DNA of 9,854 nucleotides from Caldifarciminota bacterium (GTDB taxonomy: Bacteria; Hydrothermota; UBA3072; WFRC01), in the NCBI GenBank assembly GCA_015486685.1, contig WFRC01000333.1, forward strand, positions 1 to 9,854. Reading direction: 5' to 3'. Both the position numbers and the translations under genes were made by a program. Below the pieces are notes generated by a model that worked only from the letters and a program-made list of their open reading frames with translations, was not told the DNA's origin and did not search any database. Position 1 is the first letter of the stretch; each line of letters opens with the position of its first letter. Shown piece after piece: positions 1 through 5,710 of the stretch.

Positions 1-11
1 AGCATTAGTTT

Positions 12-46
12 TTCAGTTCCTACTTCCCACTTCCTACTTCCTACTT
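12..46 (-). repeat. Heptanucleotide tandem repeat, five units
   Basis: Five consecutive 7-nt units are seen on the plus strand: TTCAGTT, CCTACTT, CCCACTT, CCTACTT, CCTACTT. On the minus strand the consensus reads AAGTRGG, with AACT as a variant. The run ends exactly where the CRISPR-like repeat begins. The same unit family recurs at 96-123 in opposite orientation and at 5286-5313 and 5381-5534 in this orientation. Confidence 0.85.
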
Positions 47-76
47 ATATTACGCCTACCTATAAGGAATTGAAAC
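47..76 (+). repeat. Solitary CRISPR-repeat-like sequence
   Basis: The 3' part, ACCTATAAGGAATTGAAAC, matches from memory the 3' half of about 30-nt CRISPR repeats of type I-B/III systems, whose last 8 nt (ATTGAAAC) form the crRNA 5' handle. The 30-nt length is assigned by analogy; the first bases (ATATTA) are less typical. No second copy occurs at spacer distance on the right, and the 46 nt visible on the left are heptad repeat with no GAAAC end. It therefore looks like an orphan or decayed unit rather than an array, and no cas gene is present in the window. Confidence 0.5.
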
Positions 77-78
77 AG

Positions 79-95
79 GCACACCAGAGGTGTGC
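79..95. repeat. Perfect 7-bp hairpin next to the CRISPR-like repeat
   Basis: GCACACC-AGA-GGTGTGC is a perfect inverted repeat with a 3-nt loop. It starts 3 nt after the CRISPR-like repeat and directly abuts the plus-oriented heptad run at 96. No T-run follows, so it is not an intrinsic terminator. Confidence 0.75.
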
Positions 96-123
96 AAGTG
101 AGAACTATGAAGTTAGAAGTAAA
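96..123 (+). repeat. Heptanucleotide repeat, four units, inverted relative to 12-46
   Basis: The units are AAGTGAG, AACTATG, AAGTTAG, AAGTAAA. They follow the AASTNNN pattern of the reverse complement of the 12-46 run, so the two runs form an imperfect inverted pair around positions 47-95. Confidence 0.7.
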
Positions 124-145
124 TAGATGAAAACGGTGCTAATTT

Positions 146-178
146 ATTTTAGTCAATAGCTAAAATGTAGTTTTTTTT
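146..178 (+). terminator. Weak terminator-like AT-rich hairpin with T-run
   Basis: ATTTTAG (146-152) pairs with CTAAAAT (160-166) across a 7-nt loop, and eight T residues follow at 171-178. Only one G-C pair stabilises the stem and the T-run begins 4 nt late. No plus-strand gene precedes it in the window, so it could only serve a transcript from outside. Confidence 0.25.
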
Positions 179-209
179 CTTAACCTTATCCTGATTTTAA
201 GAGAAAATT

Positions 210-237
210 GAGATGCTGAAACGAGTTCAGCATGACA
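210..237. repeat. Palindromic dispersed element, copy a
   Basis: Begins GAGATGC and ends TGACA. ATGCTGAA (213-220) pairs perfectly with TTCAGCAT (226-233) across ACGAG. Read on the minus strand it has the frame TGTCAT...ATCTC shared with the copies at 349-383, 479-509 and 5253-5282. This is the look of a short REP/MITE-like element found scattered between genes in many bacterial genomes. Confidence 0.7.
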
Positions 238-263
238 TTGTTTATTTCAACATATTTAACTAC

Positions 264-282
264 GCATTCACACGGTGAATGC
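264..282. repeat. Perfect 8-bp hairpin
   Basis: GCATTCAC-ACG-GTGAATGC is a perfect inverted repeat with a 3-nt loop. It has the same form as the 79-95 hairpin (starts GCA, ends TGC, 3-nt loop) but a different arm sequence. No T-run follows. Confidence 0.7.
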
Positions 283-348
283 ACTCCAAAATTTCGTTGA
301 TTTTGCACTTTTCAATCTTCATTTTGCAATAATTTTTACCCATCCTGT

Positions 349-383
349 GAGATTGCCACGGGACTTCGTCCCTCGCAATGACA
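349..383. repeat. Palindromic dispersed element, copy b
   Basis: Begins GAGATTGC and ends GCAATGACA. The outer arms ATTGC/GCAAT and the inner arms GGGAC/GTCCC can pair around TTC. It is preceded by the same CATCCTGT as copy c, so the 19 nt at 338-356 and 468-486 are identical. Confidence 0.75.
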
Positions 384-389
384 ATGAGA

Positions 390-408
390 GAGAAGATTCA
401 GCATGACA
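390..408. repeat. Possible truncated copy of the palindromic element
   Basis: GAGAAGATTCAGCATGACA keeps the TGTCATGCTGAA arm (minus strand) seen in copy a, followed directly by an ATCTTCTC end, without the second arm. It could be a deletion derivative of the same family, or a chance match. Confidence 0.4.
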
Positions 409-426
409 AAAGATACCCTCCCTTTA

Positions 427-447
427 TCCCTCCCGTCAAGGGAGGGA
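427..447. repeat. Perfect 8-bp GC-rich hairpin
   Basis: TCCCTCCC (427-434) pairs with GGGAGGGA (440-447) across GTCAA. A further CCCTCCC lies just upstream at 416-422 and could pair alternatively. On the minus strand it lies about 90 nt past the batB stop, but the following bases are TAAAGGG, not a U-tract. Confidence 0.7.
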
Positions 448-478
448 GATAAAAAGGAAACGGCGCCACCCATCCTGT

Positions 479-509
479 GAGATTGCTTCGCCTTCGGCTC
501 GCAATGACA
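479..509. repeat. Palindromic dispersed element, copy c
   Basis: Begins GAGATTGC and ends GCAATGACA. Its core, read on the minus strand, is GAGCCGAAGGCGAAG, identical to the core of copy d at 5253-5282, which lies in the opposite orientation. Seven T residues follow on the plus strand (511-517), which could give weak termination for plus-strand transcripts running toward batB, but not for the operon itself. Confidence 0.75.
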
Positions 510-534
510 ATTTTTTTGCTAATAACAGTTCTTT

Positions 535-1536
535 TTAGGGCTTTATCCTTTTTCTTTTATTTATGAACAGGGCAAAGGTAAATAGAAGTATGCTTATGCC
601 CAAAAAATATTGGTATTTTTCCTGAAGGTCTGTCTGCGATTCACCTTTTAAGTTGTGCCTTTTTAATCTTTTTAATTCCCTGTAAAGCGTGTTGTATCCC
701 TGTGGAGATAGGAATATAAATTTCCCTCCCCCTGCTTCTGTAATACCTTTGAGTACAGGTATGTTTGCCCGTGATATAATGGGATTTCCCTTTTTATCCT
801 TTTTGTATCCTTTCAGGGCGCCTGTGCTGTCTATTATGGGGACTGGCGCGCCCTCCGGAGTTCCTACCGCAACGGTATATATCCTGATTCCTTTTTTTGC
901 CGCTTCCTTTGCCGCAGATATGGGGTTGCCCTGAAGATTATCTCCATCTGTAATGAGTATTATTACTTTCCCATATCTTTTATTAGATGAAAACGCACTG
1001 GTAGATACCTCAATTGCCCTTTGTAAATCTGTGCCAGGAGAAGGAATAAATCCGGGTTCAATCGTAGAAAGATATAGTTTCGCTGTTGCAAAGTCTGTTG
1101 TTAAAGGGCACAAAAGATAACCATCTCCACCGAAAGCAGTAATTCCTACTCTTCCTATCCCTGCAAGTTTATCAATCAAACTTGAAAGCACAAGTTTTGC
1201 AACTGTCATTCTGTTGGGTTTCATATCCTCACAATACATACTTTTTGATGCATCTATGGAAAACATAATATCAATTCCTTTACCCTTGATAGGTTTTGGT
1301 TTTAAGCCCCATCTTGGTCCTGATGCAGCAAGTATAAGAAATGTTAATGCACTCAGAAATACATAAAACTGTGCAGTTTCTTTCTTGTATGATTTTGTGT
1401 GGAACTGCTCTCGCAGGTGGTTATCTACTGTATCTTTCAGAAAATTTAATTCCTTCTTTCTGCCTATAACGAAGAAAAAGATTAATACGGGAATGACCCA
1501 GAGGACTTCAAGATATACAGGGTGTGCCCAATTCAT
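535..1536 (-). CDS. batB: BatB-like membrane-anchored VWA protein
   Basis: A 333-aa inner-membrane protein with a von Willebrand factor A domain facing the periplasm. Membrane segments are visible at about residues 8-24 and 56-72 and near the C-terminus (310-325), followed by a basic tail (NKRKRIKP). The MIDAS metal site is intact: DASKS (D95, S97, S99), T169 in PGTDL and D197 in ITDGDN. The family is thought to work with a MoxR ATPase in cell-envelope stress tolerance or protein maturation; the partners are not known from the sequence. The start is supported by AGGAGG 5 nt upstream and by an ATGA overlap with the preceding gene. It is the last gene of the operon: no TPR-type BatC or BatE follows. 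The upstream gene is its paralogue, so A and B are assigned by order and by the extra C-terminal basic tail; the two names could be exchanged. Confidence 0.88.
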   Translation of the reverse strand: MNWAHPVYLEVLWVIPVLIFFFVIGRKKELNFLKDTVDNHLREQFHTKSYKKETAQFYVFLSALTFLILAASGPRWGLKPKPIKGKGIDIMFSIDASKSMYCEDMKPNRMTVAKLVLSSLIDKLAGIGRVGITAFGGDGYLLCPLTTDFATAKLYLSTIEPGFIPSPGTDLQRAIEVSTSAFSSNKRYGKVIILITDGDNLQGNPISAAKEAAKKGIRIYTVAVGTPEGAPVPIIDSTGALKGYKKDKKGNPIISRANIPVLKGITEAGGGKFIFLSPQGYNTLYRELKRLKRHNLKGESQTDLQEKYQYFLGISILLFTFALFINKRKRIKP

Positions 1537-2504
1537 CCGAACCTCCTGAAAATGGTTGTATCAAGCAAGAGTCCCAGAGCAAAAAAAATCATAGCAGGGA
1601 GAAGTGTTAAGTTATATTTTTCAGAATACAAAGTATATACACGTTCTTTATATGTTGTAGGTTCAAATTTATTAATTTCAGTTAGCACCTTTTTTAGCAT
1701 ATCAGGGGTTGTTGCACGAAAATACATTCCCCCTGTTGTATCTGCAATTGCCATCAAGGTCTTTTCGTCTAAATCAAACCTTGCCATCACATATCTTTTT
1801 CCAAAGGTAGACTGAACGGGATATGGCACAGGGCCCTGTTTGCCTATCCCTATTGTGTAAACCTTTATTCCCATATCCTTTGCAATCTTTGCCGCAGACA
1901 GGGGGTCTATTTCGCCTGTATTATTTCTTCCGTCTGTTATCAGTATCACAACCTTACTCTTTGATTTTGAATTTTTCAATAAGAATAGAGATGTTGCAAG
2001 CCCCATACCCACAGCAGTAGCATCACCAAGCATTCCTATATAGGCCCTATCAATCAATTGATATGCGATATTCCTGTCGGATGTGAGTGGGCACTGGATT
2101 AGACTGCCATCTGCAAATACAACCATTCCTATTCTATCTCCTTCCCTTTTTCCTATAAAGTCCTTTGCCACCTGTTTTGCTACCCCGAGCCTGTTTGACG
2201 GTCTGAAATCTTCTGCACGCATACTGCCTGATATATCAAGTGCAATCACGATGTCTATACCCTTTTTTTCTATCTCATGAATCTTCTTCCCATATCTGGG
2301 GCGGGACAGGGATATAATCATCAAAAATAGTGATAGAAGCAGGAAACTTGACGAACCATATCTTGCAAATCTTTCCATACCTGATTCCTGGATACCATAT
2401 TTATCAGGGATGCCTATACCGGAAGTCTTAATATGTTTCCAATAGACGATAATGCCCGGTATAATAATCAAAAGGAGTAGAAACCACCAATTACTCAGTA
2501 CCAT
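1533..2504 (-). CDS. batA: BatA-like membrane-anchored VWA protein
   Basis: A 323-aa protein with the classic BatA layout: two N-terminal membrane segments (about 6-22 and 51-67), the conserved SRPRYG stretch just after the second one, a VWA domain at about 82-280, and one C-terminal membrane segment (299-318). The MIDAS residues are D90, S92 and S94 in DISGSM, T163 in GDATAVG, and D191 in ITDGRNN, so metal-dependent ligand binding should be possible. The ATG lies within the 3' end of the preceding gene (14-bp overlap) and has AGAGGTGA a few bases upstream. It probably forms a complex with the paralogue encoded just downstream and with the MoxR ATPase. The specific client is not known. Confidence 0.9.
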   Translation of the reverse strand: MVLSNWWFLLLLIIIPGIIVYWKHIKTSGIGIPDKYGIQESGMERFARYGSSSFLLLSLFLMIISLSRPRYGKKIHEIEKKGIDIVIALDISGSMRAEDFRPSNRLGVAKQVAKDFIGKREGDRIGMVVFADGSLIQCPLTSDRNIAYQLIDRAYIGMLGDATAVGMGLATSLFLLKNSKSKSKVVILITDGRNNTGEIDPLSAAKIAKDMGIKVYTIGIGKQGPVPYPVQSTFGKRYVMARFDLDEKTLMAIADTTGGMYFRATTPDMLKKVLTEINKFEPTTYKERVYTLYSEKYNLTLLPAMIFFALGLLLDTTIFRRFG

Positions 2505-3288
2505 TTTTCACCTCTGTAAGTTCCTTTGATTTTTTCAGATGGATTAAGGCGGACTCTTTATCAGGTATAAATTTTGCAAACTTTACCATATCCGCAAAAT
2601 TCAGGATTTCAAGAAATGCATCCCTTTCCTTTATTTTCCTCTTTTTTAAACTATATTTGAGTTCAGCGGTTGTCTGTTCAAGTGCAGCAAAATGATAAAC
2701 CTCTTCCAGAAATAATCTCAGGATATATGAAAGCGTTATATAAAATGGTTTCAGATAACCCTTATCCAGAAGATTTTCTGCCTTTGTCCATAATGTATCA
2801 ATCCTCTCAGATAAGGGAGTAGGCGGTAATTCTACCTTTTGTGCTGGCAATCTTCCCTTTTTTCTCTTTATTACTATAAGATAACCGATATATCCCAGAA
2901 TAGGTATAAGGAGATACAGCAGCCATAATGGGTTAAACATAGAAAACGGTCTGTAAATATCCGCAGCCTTAATATTCTTACCCTTCAACATAGATTTTAC
3001 AGTAAATATTACGGGGTCTGTTTTAACTGTATCTTTTCTATCCGCAGATATGAATTTTAGACCCAAGAGGGTATCTTTACCTGCATTAAAACCTGTAATC
3101 TTTAAAATGACCTTTTTTCCTGTGCTTTTCGCACTGAATATTCTTACCCATTTAAGGGAATCCGTATTTGGCGGAGTAAGTTTATAATCTTTACCCTTGT
3201 TAAATGTATAGGTTAATGTGAGGGTATCACCTGCTGTGATTTGTGCCTTATCCATCTGAAGATTAAACGCAAAAATCAAAAATATCAC
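2491..3288 (-). CDS. Single-pass membrane protein of the Bat operon (BatD/DUF4381-like position)
   Basis: 265 aa. A short hydrophobic start (MIFLIFAFNL) looks like a signal peptide and is followed by a small beta-rich extracytoplasmic domain (about 15-100), one membrane segment (119-140) with a KRKKGR stop-transfer, and a helical cytoplasmic part (155-262). That part contains SYILRLFLEEVY, LEQTTAEL and FADMVKFAKFIP, a pattern I associate with the C-terminal regions of proteins sitting between DUF58 and BatA in such operons. It is far shorter than a canonical multi-domain BatD. The start is GTG: it overlaps the previous stop as GTGA and has AAGGAG 6 nt upstream, and no better ATG exists before the beta domain. 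Likely role: linking the cytoplasmic ATPase to the periplasmic VWA proteins. This is inference from topology and position. Confidence 0.75.
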   Translation of the reverse strand: MIFLIFAFNLQMDKAQITAGDTLTLTYTFNKGKDYKLTPPNTDSLKWVRIFSAKSTGKKVILKITGFNAGKDTLLGLKFISADRKDTVKTDPVIFTVKSMLKGKNIKAADIYRPFSMFNPLWLLYLLIPILGYIGYLIVIKRKKGRLPAQKVELPPTPLSERIDTLWTKAENLLDKGYLKPFYITLSYILRLFLEEVYHFAALEQTTAELKYSLKKRKIKERDAFLEILNFADMVKFAKFIPDKESALIHLKKSKELTEVKNGTE

Positions 3289-4166
3289 TGGAATCTCCTT
3301 GCCCTTTTCTTGAAAAATTTGTGTAAAACAGGCACATAATCGATACCTGTGGAAACATCAATCCAGTCTATGCCCCTTCCTGTAAGTGTATTTTTTAATT
3401 TTTCTCGCTCTTGATTTATTTTATTAAAATTTTCAGCAAGTTTAGTCCCCATTACAACACTAATCTCTCCTGTTTCTTTATCTTCTATATTCATAAATGT
3501 GGGAAATTTTTTCTGCTCCTCAAATGGGTCTTTTAAGCATATTGATATAACATCATTCTTTTTGTTCAGGATACTCATTGATTGGACAAAGTTATCATTA
3601 TAGGTTTCCCCTGTAAAATCAGAGATGAAAAATATAATACTCCTTCTCTTCAGAAGGTGATAGAGAAATTCCACTGCCTTTACAGGTTCTGTTTGCCTAT
3701 TGTTTGGTTCAAAGTACAATATATCCCTTACAACCCTTAAAACAAATTTCCTTCCTTTTCTGGGAATGAGGATATGCTCGGGTGTATCTGTAAATATGAG
3801 TAGTCCTACTTTGTCGTTGTTTCTAATAGCGGAGATAGCGAATACAGCCCCGATTTCAGCCGCAAGCCCCCTTTTTGTATAATTTCTTGTTCCAAAATTC
3901 AGAGATTCAGAGGCATCTACTACAATTACTACATTCAATTCCCTTTCCTCTGAAAACTTTTTCACATATAGATGCCCCAACCGTGCACTCACATTCCAAT
4001 CTATTGTTCTTGGGTCATCACCCTGTGTATATTCCCTTACCTCCAGAAACTCCATTCCCTTTCCCTTAAAGACACTCCTGTATTCCCCGGAAAATGCAGC
4101 ATTAACCAGGTGCTTGGTTCTGATTTCTATTGCTTTAACCTTTTTCAGTATTTCAGAAGGTATCAT
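3285..4166 (-). CDS. DUF58 family VWA-like protein
   Basis: A 293-aa soluble protein, with no membrane segment seen. The DUF58 signature is clear: VREYTQGDDPRTIDW at 43-57, followed by NVSARLG. The C-terminal half is a VWA-type fold with D84, S86 and S88 in DASES and D183 in ISDFTG, so a metal site is plausible. DUF58 proteins are nearly always encoded next to a MoxR ATPase and are thought to be its cytoplasmic partner. The ATG overlaps the moxR stop codon as ATGA; the only upstream purine-rich motif (GGAG) is about 15 nt away, so translation probably depends on ribosomes finishing moxR. No truncation or odd residues were seen. Confidence 0.92.
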   Translation of the reverse strand: MIPSEILKKVKAIEIRTKHLVNAAFSGEYRSVFKGKGMEFLEVREYTQGDDPRTIDWNVSARLGHLYVKKFSEERELNVVIVVDASESLNFGTRNYTKRGLAAEIGAVFAISAIRNNDKVGLLIFTDTPEHILIPRKGRKFVLRVVRDILYFEPNNRQTEPVKAVEFLYHLLKRRSIIFFISDFTGETYNDNFVQSMSILNKKNDVISICLKDPFEEQKKFPTFMNIEDKETGEISVVMGTKLAENFNKINQEREKLKNTLTGRGIDWIDVSTGIDYVPVLHKFFKKRARRFQ

Positions 4167-5149
4167 GGGACTTCAATCTGCTCCAATATCTTTTTGATTA
4201 CATTCTCTGTTGTAATTTCTTCTGCCTCAGCCTCATAGGTCAAAATAATCCTGTGCCTGAGAATATCGGGCGCAACTGCCTTTATATCCTCTGGTATAAC
4301 AAATCCCCTTCTCTGGATAAATGCAAAAGACCTTGCCGCATCAATCAAATAAATGGATGCCCTTGGAGAGGCGCCATATTGTATGTAATTTTCAATCTCA
4401 TCCAGTTTGAATTTTTCAGGTGTCCTTGTAGCAAAAACGATATCCAGCACATAATCCTTAATCTTCTCATCCACATATATTGTATGGATAATAGATTTCG
4501 CTTCTTTTATGTCTTTATCATCAACCGCAGGTTTTGCCTCAGGGATATTTTCTACTGTCATCCTATTAATAATTTCCATCTCTTCTGTCCTTTCAGGGTA
4601 TGTAATCTTTATTTTGAGCATAAATCTATCTACCTGTGCTTCGGGTAAAGGGTATGTGCCTTCTTGCTCTATAGGATTCTGGGTAGCAAGCACAAGAAAT
4701 GGGTCGGGCAATTTATATGTAGTATCTCCAATCGTTACCTGTCTTTCCTGCATTGCTTCAAGCAGAGCACTCTGCACCTTTGGAGGTGCCCTGTTGATTT
4801 CGTCCGCGAGTATAAAATTTGCAAATATAGGTCCCTTTTTGGGTACAAATTCACCCTTTTTCTGGTTGAATATCATTGTCCCTGTAATATCAGCAGGTAG
4901 CAAATCCGGGGTAAATTGAATTCTCTGAAATGCCCCTTTTACGGCATTTGCGAGTGATTTTACCGTATATGTCTTTGCAAGTCCGGGGACACCCTCAATT
5001 AAGATATGACCATCCGAAAGCAGTCCCACAAGGAGTCTGTCTATCATATATTCCTGACCTACAATTACCTTGCCAATTTCCGCTTTCAACTTTTGAACAA
5101 ATATACTCTTTTTTTCAATCAATTCATTAAGTTTTTGAATGTCGTCCAT
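4163..5149 (-). CDS. moxR: MoxR family AAA+ ATPase
   Basis: A 328-aa cytoplasmic AAA+ ATPase, of normal family length. Walker A is GVPGLAKT (53-60), Walker B is ILADEINR (113-120, with D116 and E117), sensor 1 is in ATQNP (155-159), the arginine-finger region is EAQVDRF (170-176), and sensor 2 is GASPRAS (259-265, R263). All catalytic residues are present. MoxR proteins use ATP hydrolysis to help assemble or activate client complexes, usually with VWA-domain partners; four candidate partners follow in the same operon. The start has AGGAGG 4 nt upstream. It is the first gene of the operon, with a dispersed hairpin element just ahead of it (5171-5198); I could not identify a convincing promoter. 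Confidence 0.95.
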   Translation of the reverse strand: MDDIQKLNELIEKKSIFVQKLKAEIGKVIVGQEYMIDRLLVGLLSDGHILIEGVPGLAKTYTVKSLANAVKGAFQRIQFTPDLLPADITGTMIFNQKKGEFVPKKGPIFANFILADEINRAPPKVQSALLEAMQERQVTIGDTTYKLPDPFLVLATQNPIEQEGTYPLPEAQVDRFMLKIKITYPERTEEMEIINRMTVENIPEAKPAVDDKDIKEAKSIIHTIYVDEKIKDYVLDIVFATRTPEKFKLDEIENYIQYGASPRASIYLIDAARSFAFIQRRGFVIPEDIKAVAPDILRHRIILTYEAEAEEITTENVIKKILEQIEVP

Positions 5150-5153
5150 TTTT

Positions 5154-5159
5154 CCTCCT
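5154..5159 (-). promoter_or_regulatory. Ribosome binding site of moxR
   Basis: AGGAGG on the minus strand, 4 nt before the ATG at 5149. It fixes the start of the first gene of the Bat operon. Confidence 0.8.
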
Positions 5160-5170
5160 ATTTTTTGACA

Positions 5171-5198
5171 GGATTAACAGGATAAAAATCCTAAATCC
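5171..5198. repeat. Two-step hairpin just upstream of moxR
   Basis: AGGAT (5179-5183) and ATCCT (5188-5192) pair across AAAA, and the outer GGATT (5171-5175) and AATCC (5194-5198) extend the stem after a small internal loop. The sequence GACAGGATTAACAGGAT resembles an element I have seen scattered between genes in many bacterial genomes. If transcription starts to its right, it lies in the moxR 5' leader. Confidence 0.6.
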
Positions 5199-5252
5199 AA
5201 ATATTTTCGTTCATCTGGTTCTTTGCCAGTAGCAAGTGACACAAAAGAGCAA

Positions 5253-5282
5253 TGTCATTCTGAGCCGAAGGCGAAGAATCTC
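5253..5282. repeat. Palindromic dispersed element, copy d (opposite orientation)
   Basis: Begins TGTCATTCT and ends AGAATCTC, with ATTCT/AGAAT arms and a GCC-GAA-GGC inner stem. The core GAGCCGAAGGCGAAG is identical to that of copy c read on the other strand. Confidence 0.75.
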
Positions 5283-5285
5283 TTT

Positions 5286-5313
5286 TTTACTTCTCACTTC
5301 CTAGTTCCCAGTT
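5286..5313 (-). repeat. Heptanucleotide repeat, four units
   Basis: The plus-strand units are TTTACTT, CTCACTT, CCTAGTT, CCCAGTT. This is the same family and orientation as 12-46. It begins 3 nt after palindromic copy d. Confidence 0.75.
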
Positions 5314-5380
5314 CTTTTATTTATATTCTCCCTTTTTCCCTTTACTCACGAATTACCACCACGAACACGTTTGTTAATCC

Positions 5381-5534
5381 TTTACTCATTCACCTATTAC
5401 CTCTTGCCTCTTACCCATTACCGTTTCTTTCTCATCCTCTCTTTTTCCTATATACTCACTACTCATCCCTCGCTACTGCTTTTTCCACTCATCTACTCAT
5501 TCACTTCCTACTTCTCAGTTCTTACTTCCCAGTT
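5381..5534 (-). repeat. Degenerate heptanucleotide array, about 22 units in one register
   Basis: Cutting the plus strand every 7 nt from 5381 gives TTTACTC, ATTCACC, TATTACC, TCTTGCC, TCTTACC, CATTACC and, further on, TATACTC, ACTACTC, then CCTACTT, CTCAGTT, CTTACTT, CCCAGTT at the right end. The A-C/G-T core falls at positions 4-6 of the unit at both ends (5384 and 5503 differ by 119, which is 17 x 7). The middle (5423-5450, 5479-5499) is more degraded. This suggests one old tandem array that has diverged mainly by substitution. Confidence 0.7.
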
Positions 5535-5598
5535 ACCATACCCCATCCACTATACCTTAATCCGTATCACCGTATCATCGTTCTTAGTGAGGTAATCG

Positions 5599-5612
5599 GG
5601 GCTGAGAAGCCC
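5599..5612. repeat. Small hairpin with GAGA loop
   Basis: GGGCT-GAGA-AGCCC, a 5-bp perfect stem. On the minus strand it lies about 100 nt past the rsmA stop, without a U-tract, so it is at best a weak processing or pause site. Confidence 0.4.
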
Positions 5613-5620
5613 TTCTTACA

Positions 5621-5650
5621 TTGCTAACGGCGGCTGCCGGCTGTCTTTTT
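5621..5650 (+). repeat. Direct-repeat arm, downstream of rsmA
   Basis: TTGCTAACGGC (5621-5631) and TGTCTTTTT (5642-5650) match TTGCTGACGGC and TGTCTTTTT at 6628-6647 with one mismatch. In this copy a 10-nt segment, GGCTGCCGGC (5632-5641), separates the two blocks. The two arms enclose rsmA, its leader ORF and promoter. Confidence 0.5.
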
Positions 5651-5710
5651 CATCTCATTTCTTCATTTGACGAATGGAATAAGCGATATGTTCCAAAAAG
5701 GGGGAAACAT

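Larger units (their letters stand above)
1..534. other. Gene-free repeat-rich intergenic region downstream of the Bat operon
   Basis: No credible coding sequence is visible on either strand. The stretch is a mosaic of short repeats: two heptanucleotide runs of opposite orientation (12-46 and 96-123) around a CRISPR-like repeat (47-76) and a hairpin (79-95), an AT-rich hairpin with a T-run (146-178), and then a series of perfect or near-perfect palindromes (210-237, 264-282, 349-383, 427-447, 479-509). It lies just past the stop codon of the last Bat gene. Read on the minus strand, none of these hairpins is followed by a clean U-tract, so a canonical intrinsic terminator for the operon is not apparent. 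Confidence 0.8.
5150..5710. other. Gene-free repeat region between moxR and rsmA
   Basis: Apart from the moxR ribosome binding site, this 561-bp stretch is strongly pyrimidine-rich on the plus strand and made mostly of repeats: a hairpin element (5171-5198), one copy of the TGTCAT...ATCTC palindrome (5253-5282), heptad runs (5286-5313 and 5381-5534), a small GC hairpin (5599-5612) and one arm of a direct repeat (5621-5650). An open frame of 134 codons runs through it on the plus strand, but its protein is low-complexity and follows from the repeat composition. No clear terminator for rsmA is seen. Confidence 0.8.

Noticed and set aside
47..76. CRISPR array
   Set aside because: Only one repeat-like unit is visible, with no second repeat at spacer distance on the right, only heptads on the left, and no cas gene in the window. 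Kept as a solitary repeat instead.
479..517. Hairpin plus T-run as the terminator of the Bat operon
   Set aside because: The T-run follows the hairpin on the plus strand, while the operon is transcribed on the minus strand. On that strand the hairpin is not followed by U residues.
3285..4166. A toxin-antitoxin or phage-defence reading of the MoxR/VWA cluster
   Set aside because: MoxR-VWA pairs occur in some defence loci, but here the order and the two-TM/VWA/TM topology of the last two genes fit the Bat operon, and no nuclease or other effector is present.
4509..4919. 136-codon plus-strand frame antisense to moxR (with others at 4253-4648 and 4664-4900)
   Set aside because: moxR on the opposite strand is complete with all AAA+ motifs; these frames have no recognisable domain and no ribosome binding site.
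5223..5627. Open frame of 134 codons on the plus strand between moxR and rsmA
   Set aside because: It crosses the palindromic element and the heptad arrays, its protein is low-complexity (S, T, P, L, F, Y), there is no ribosome binding site, and the frame follows from pyrimidine-rich repeats without stop codons.
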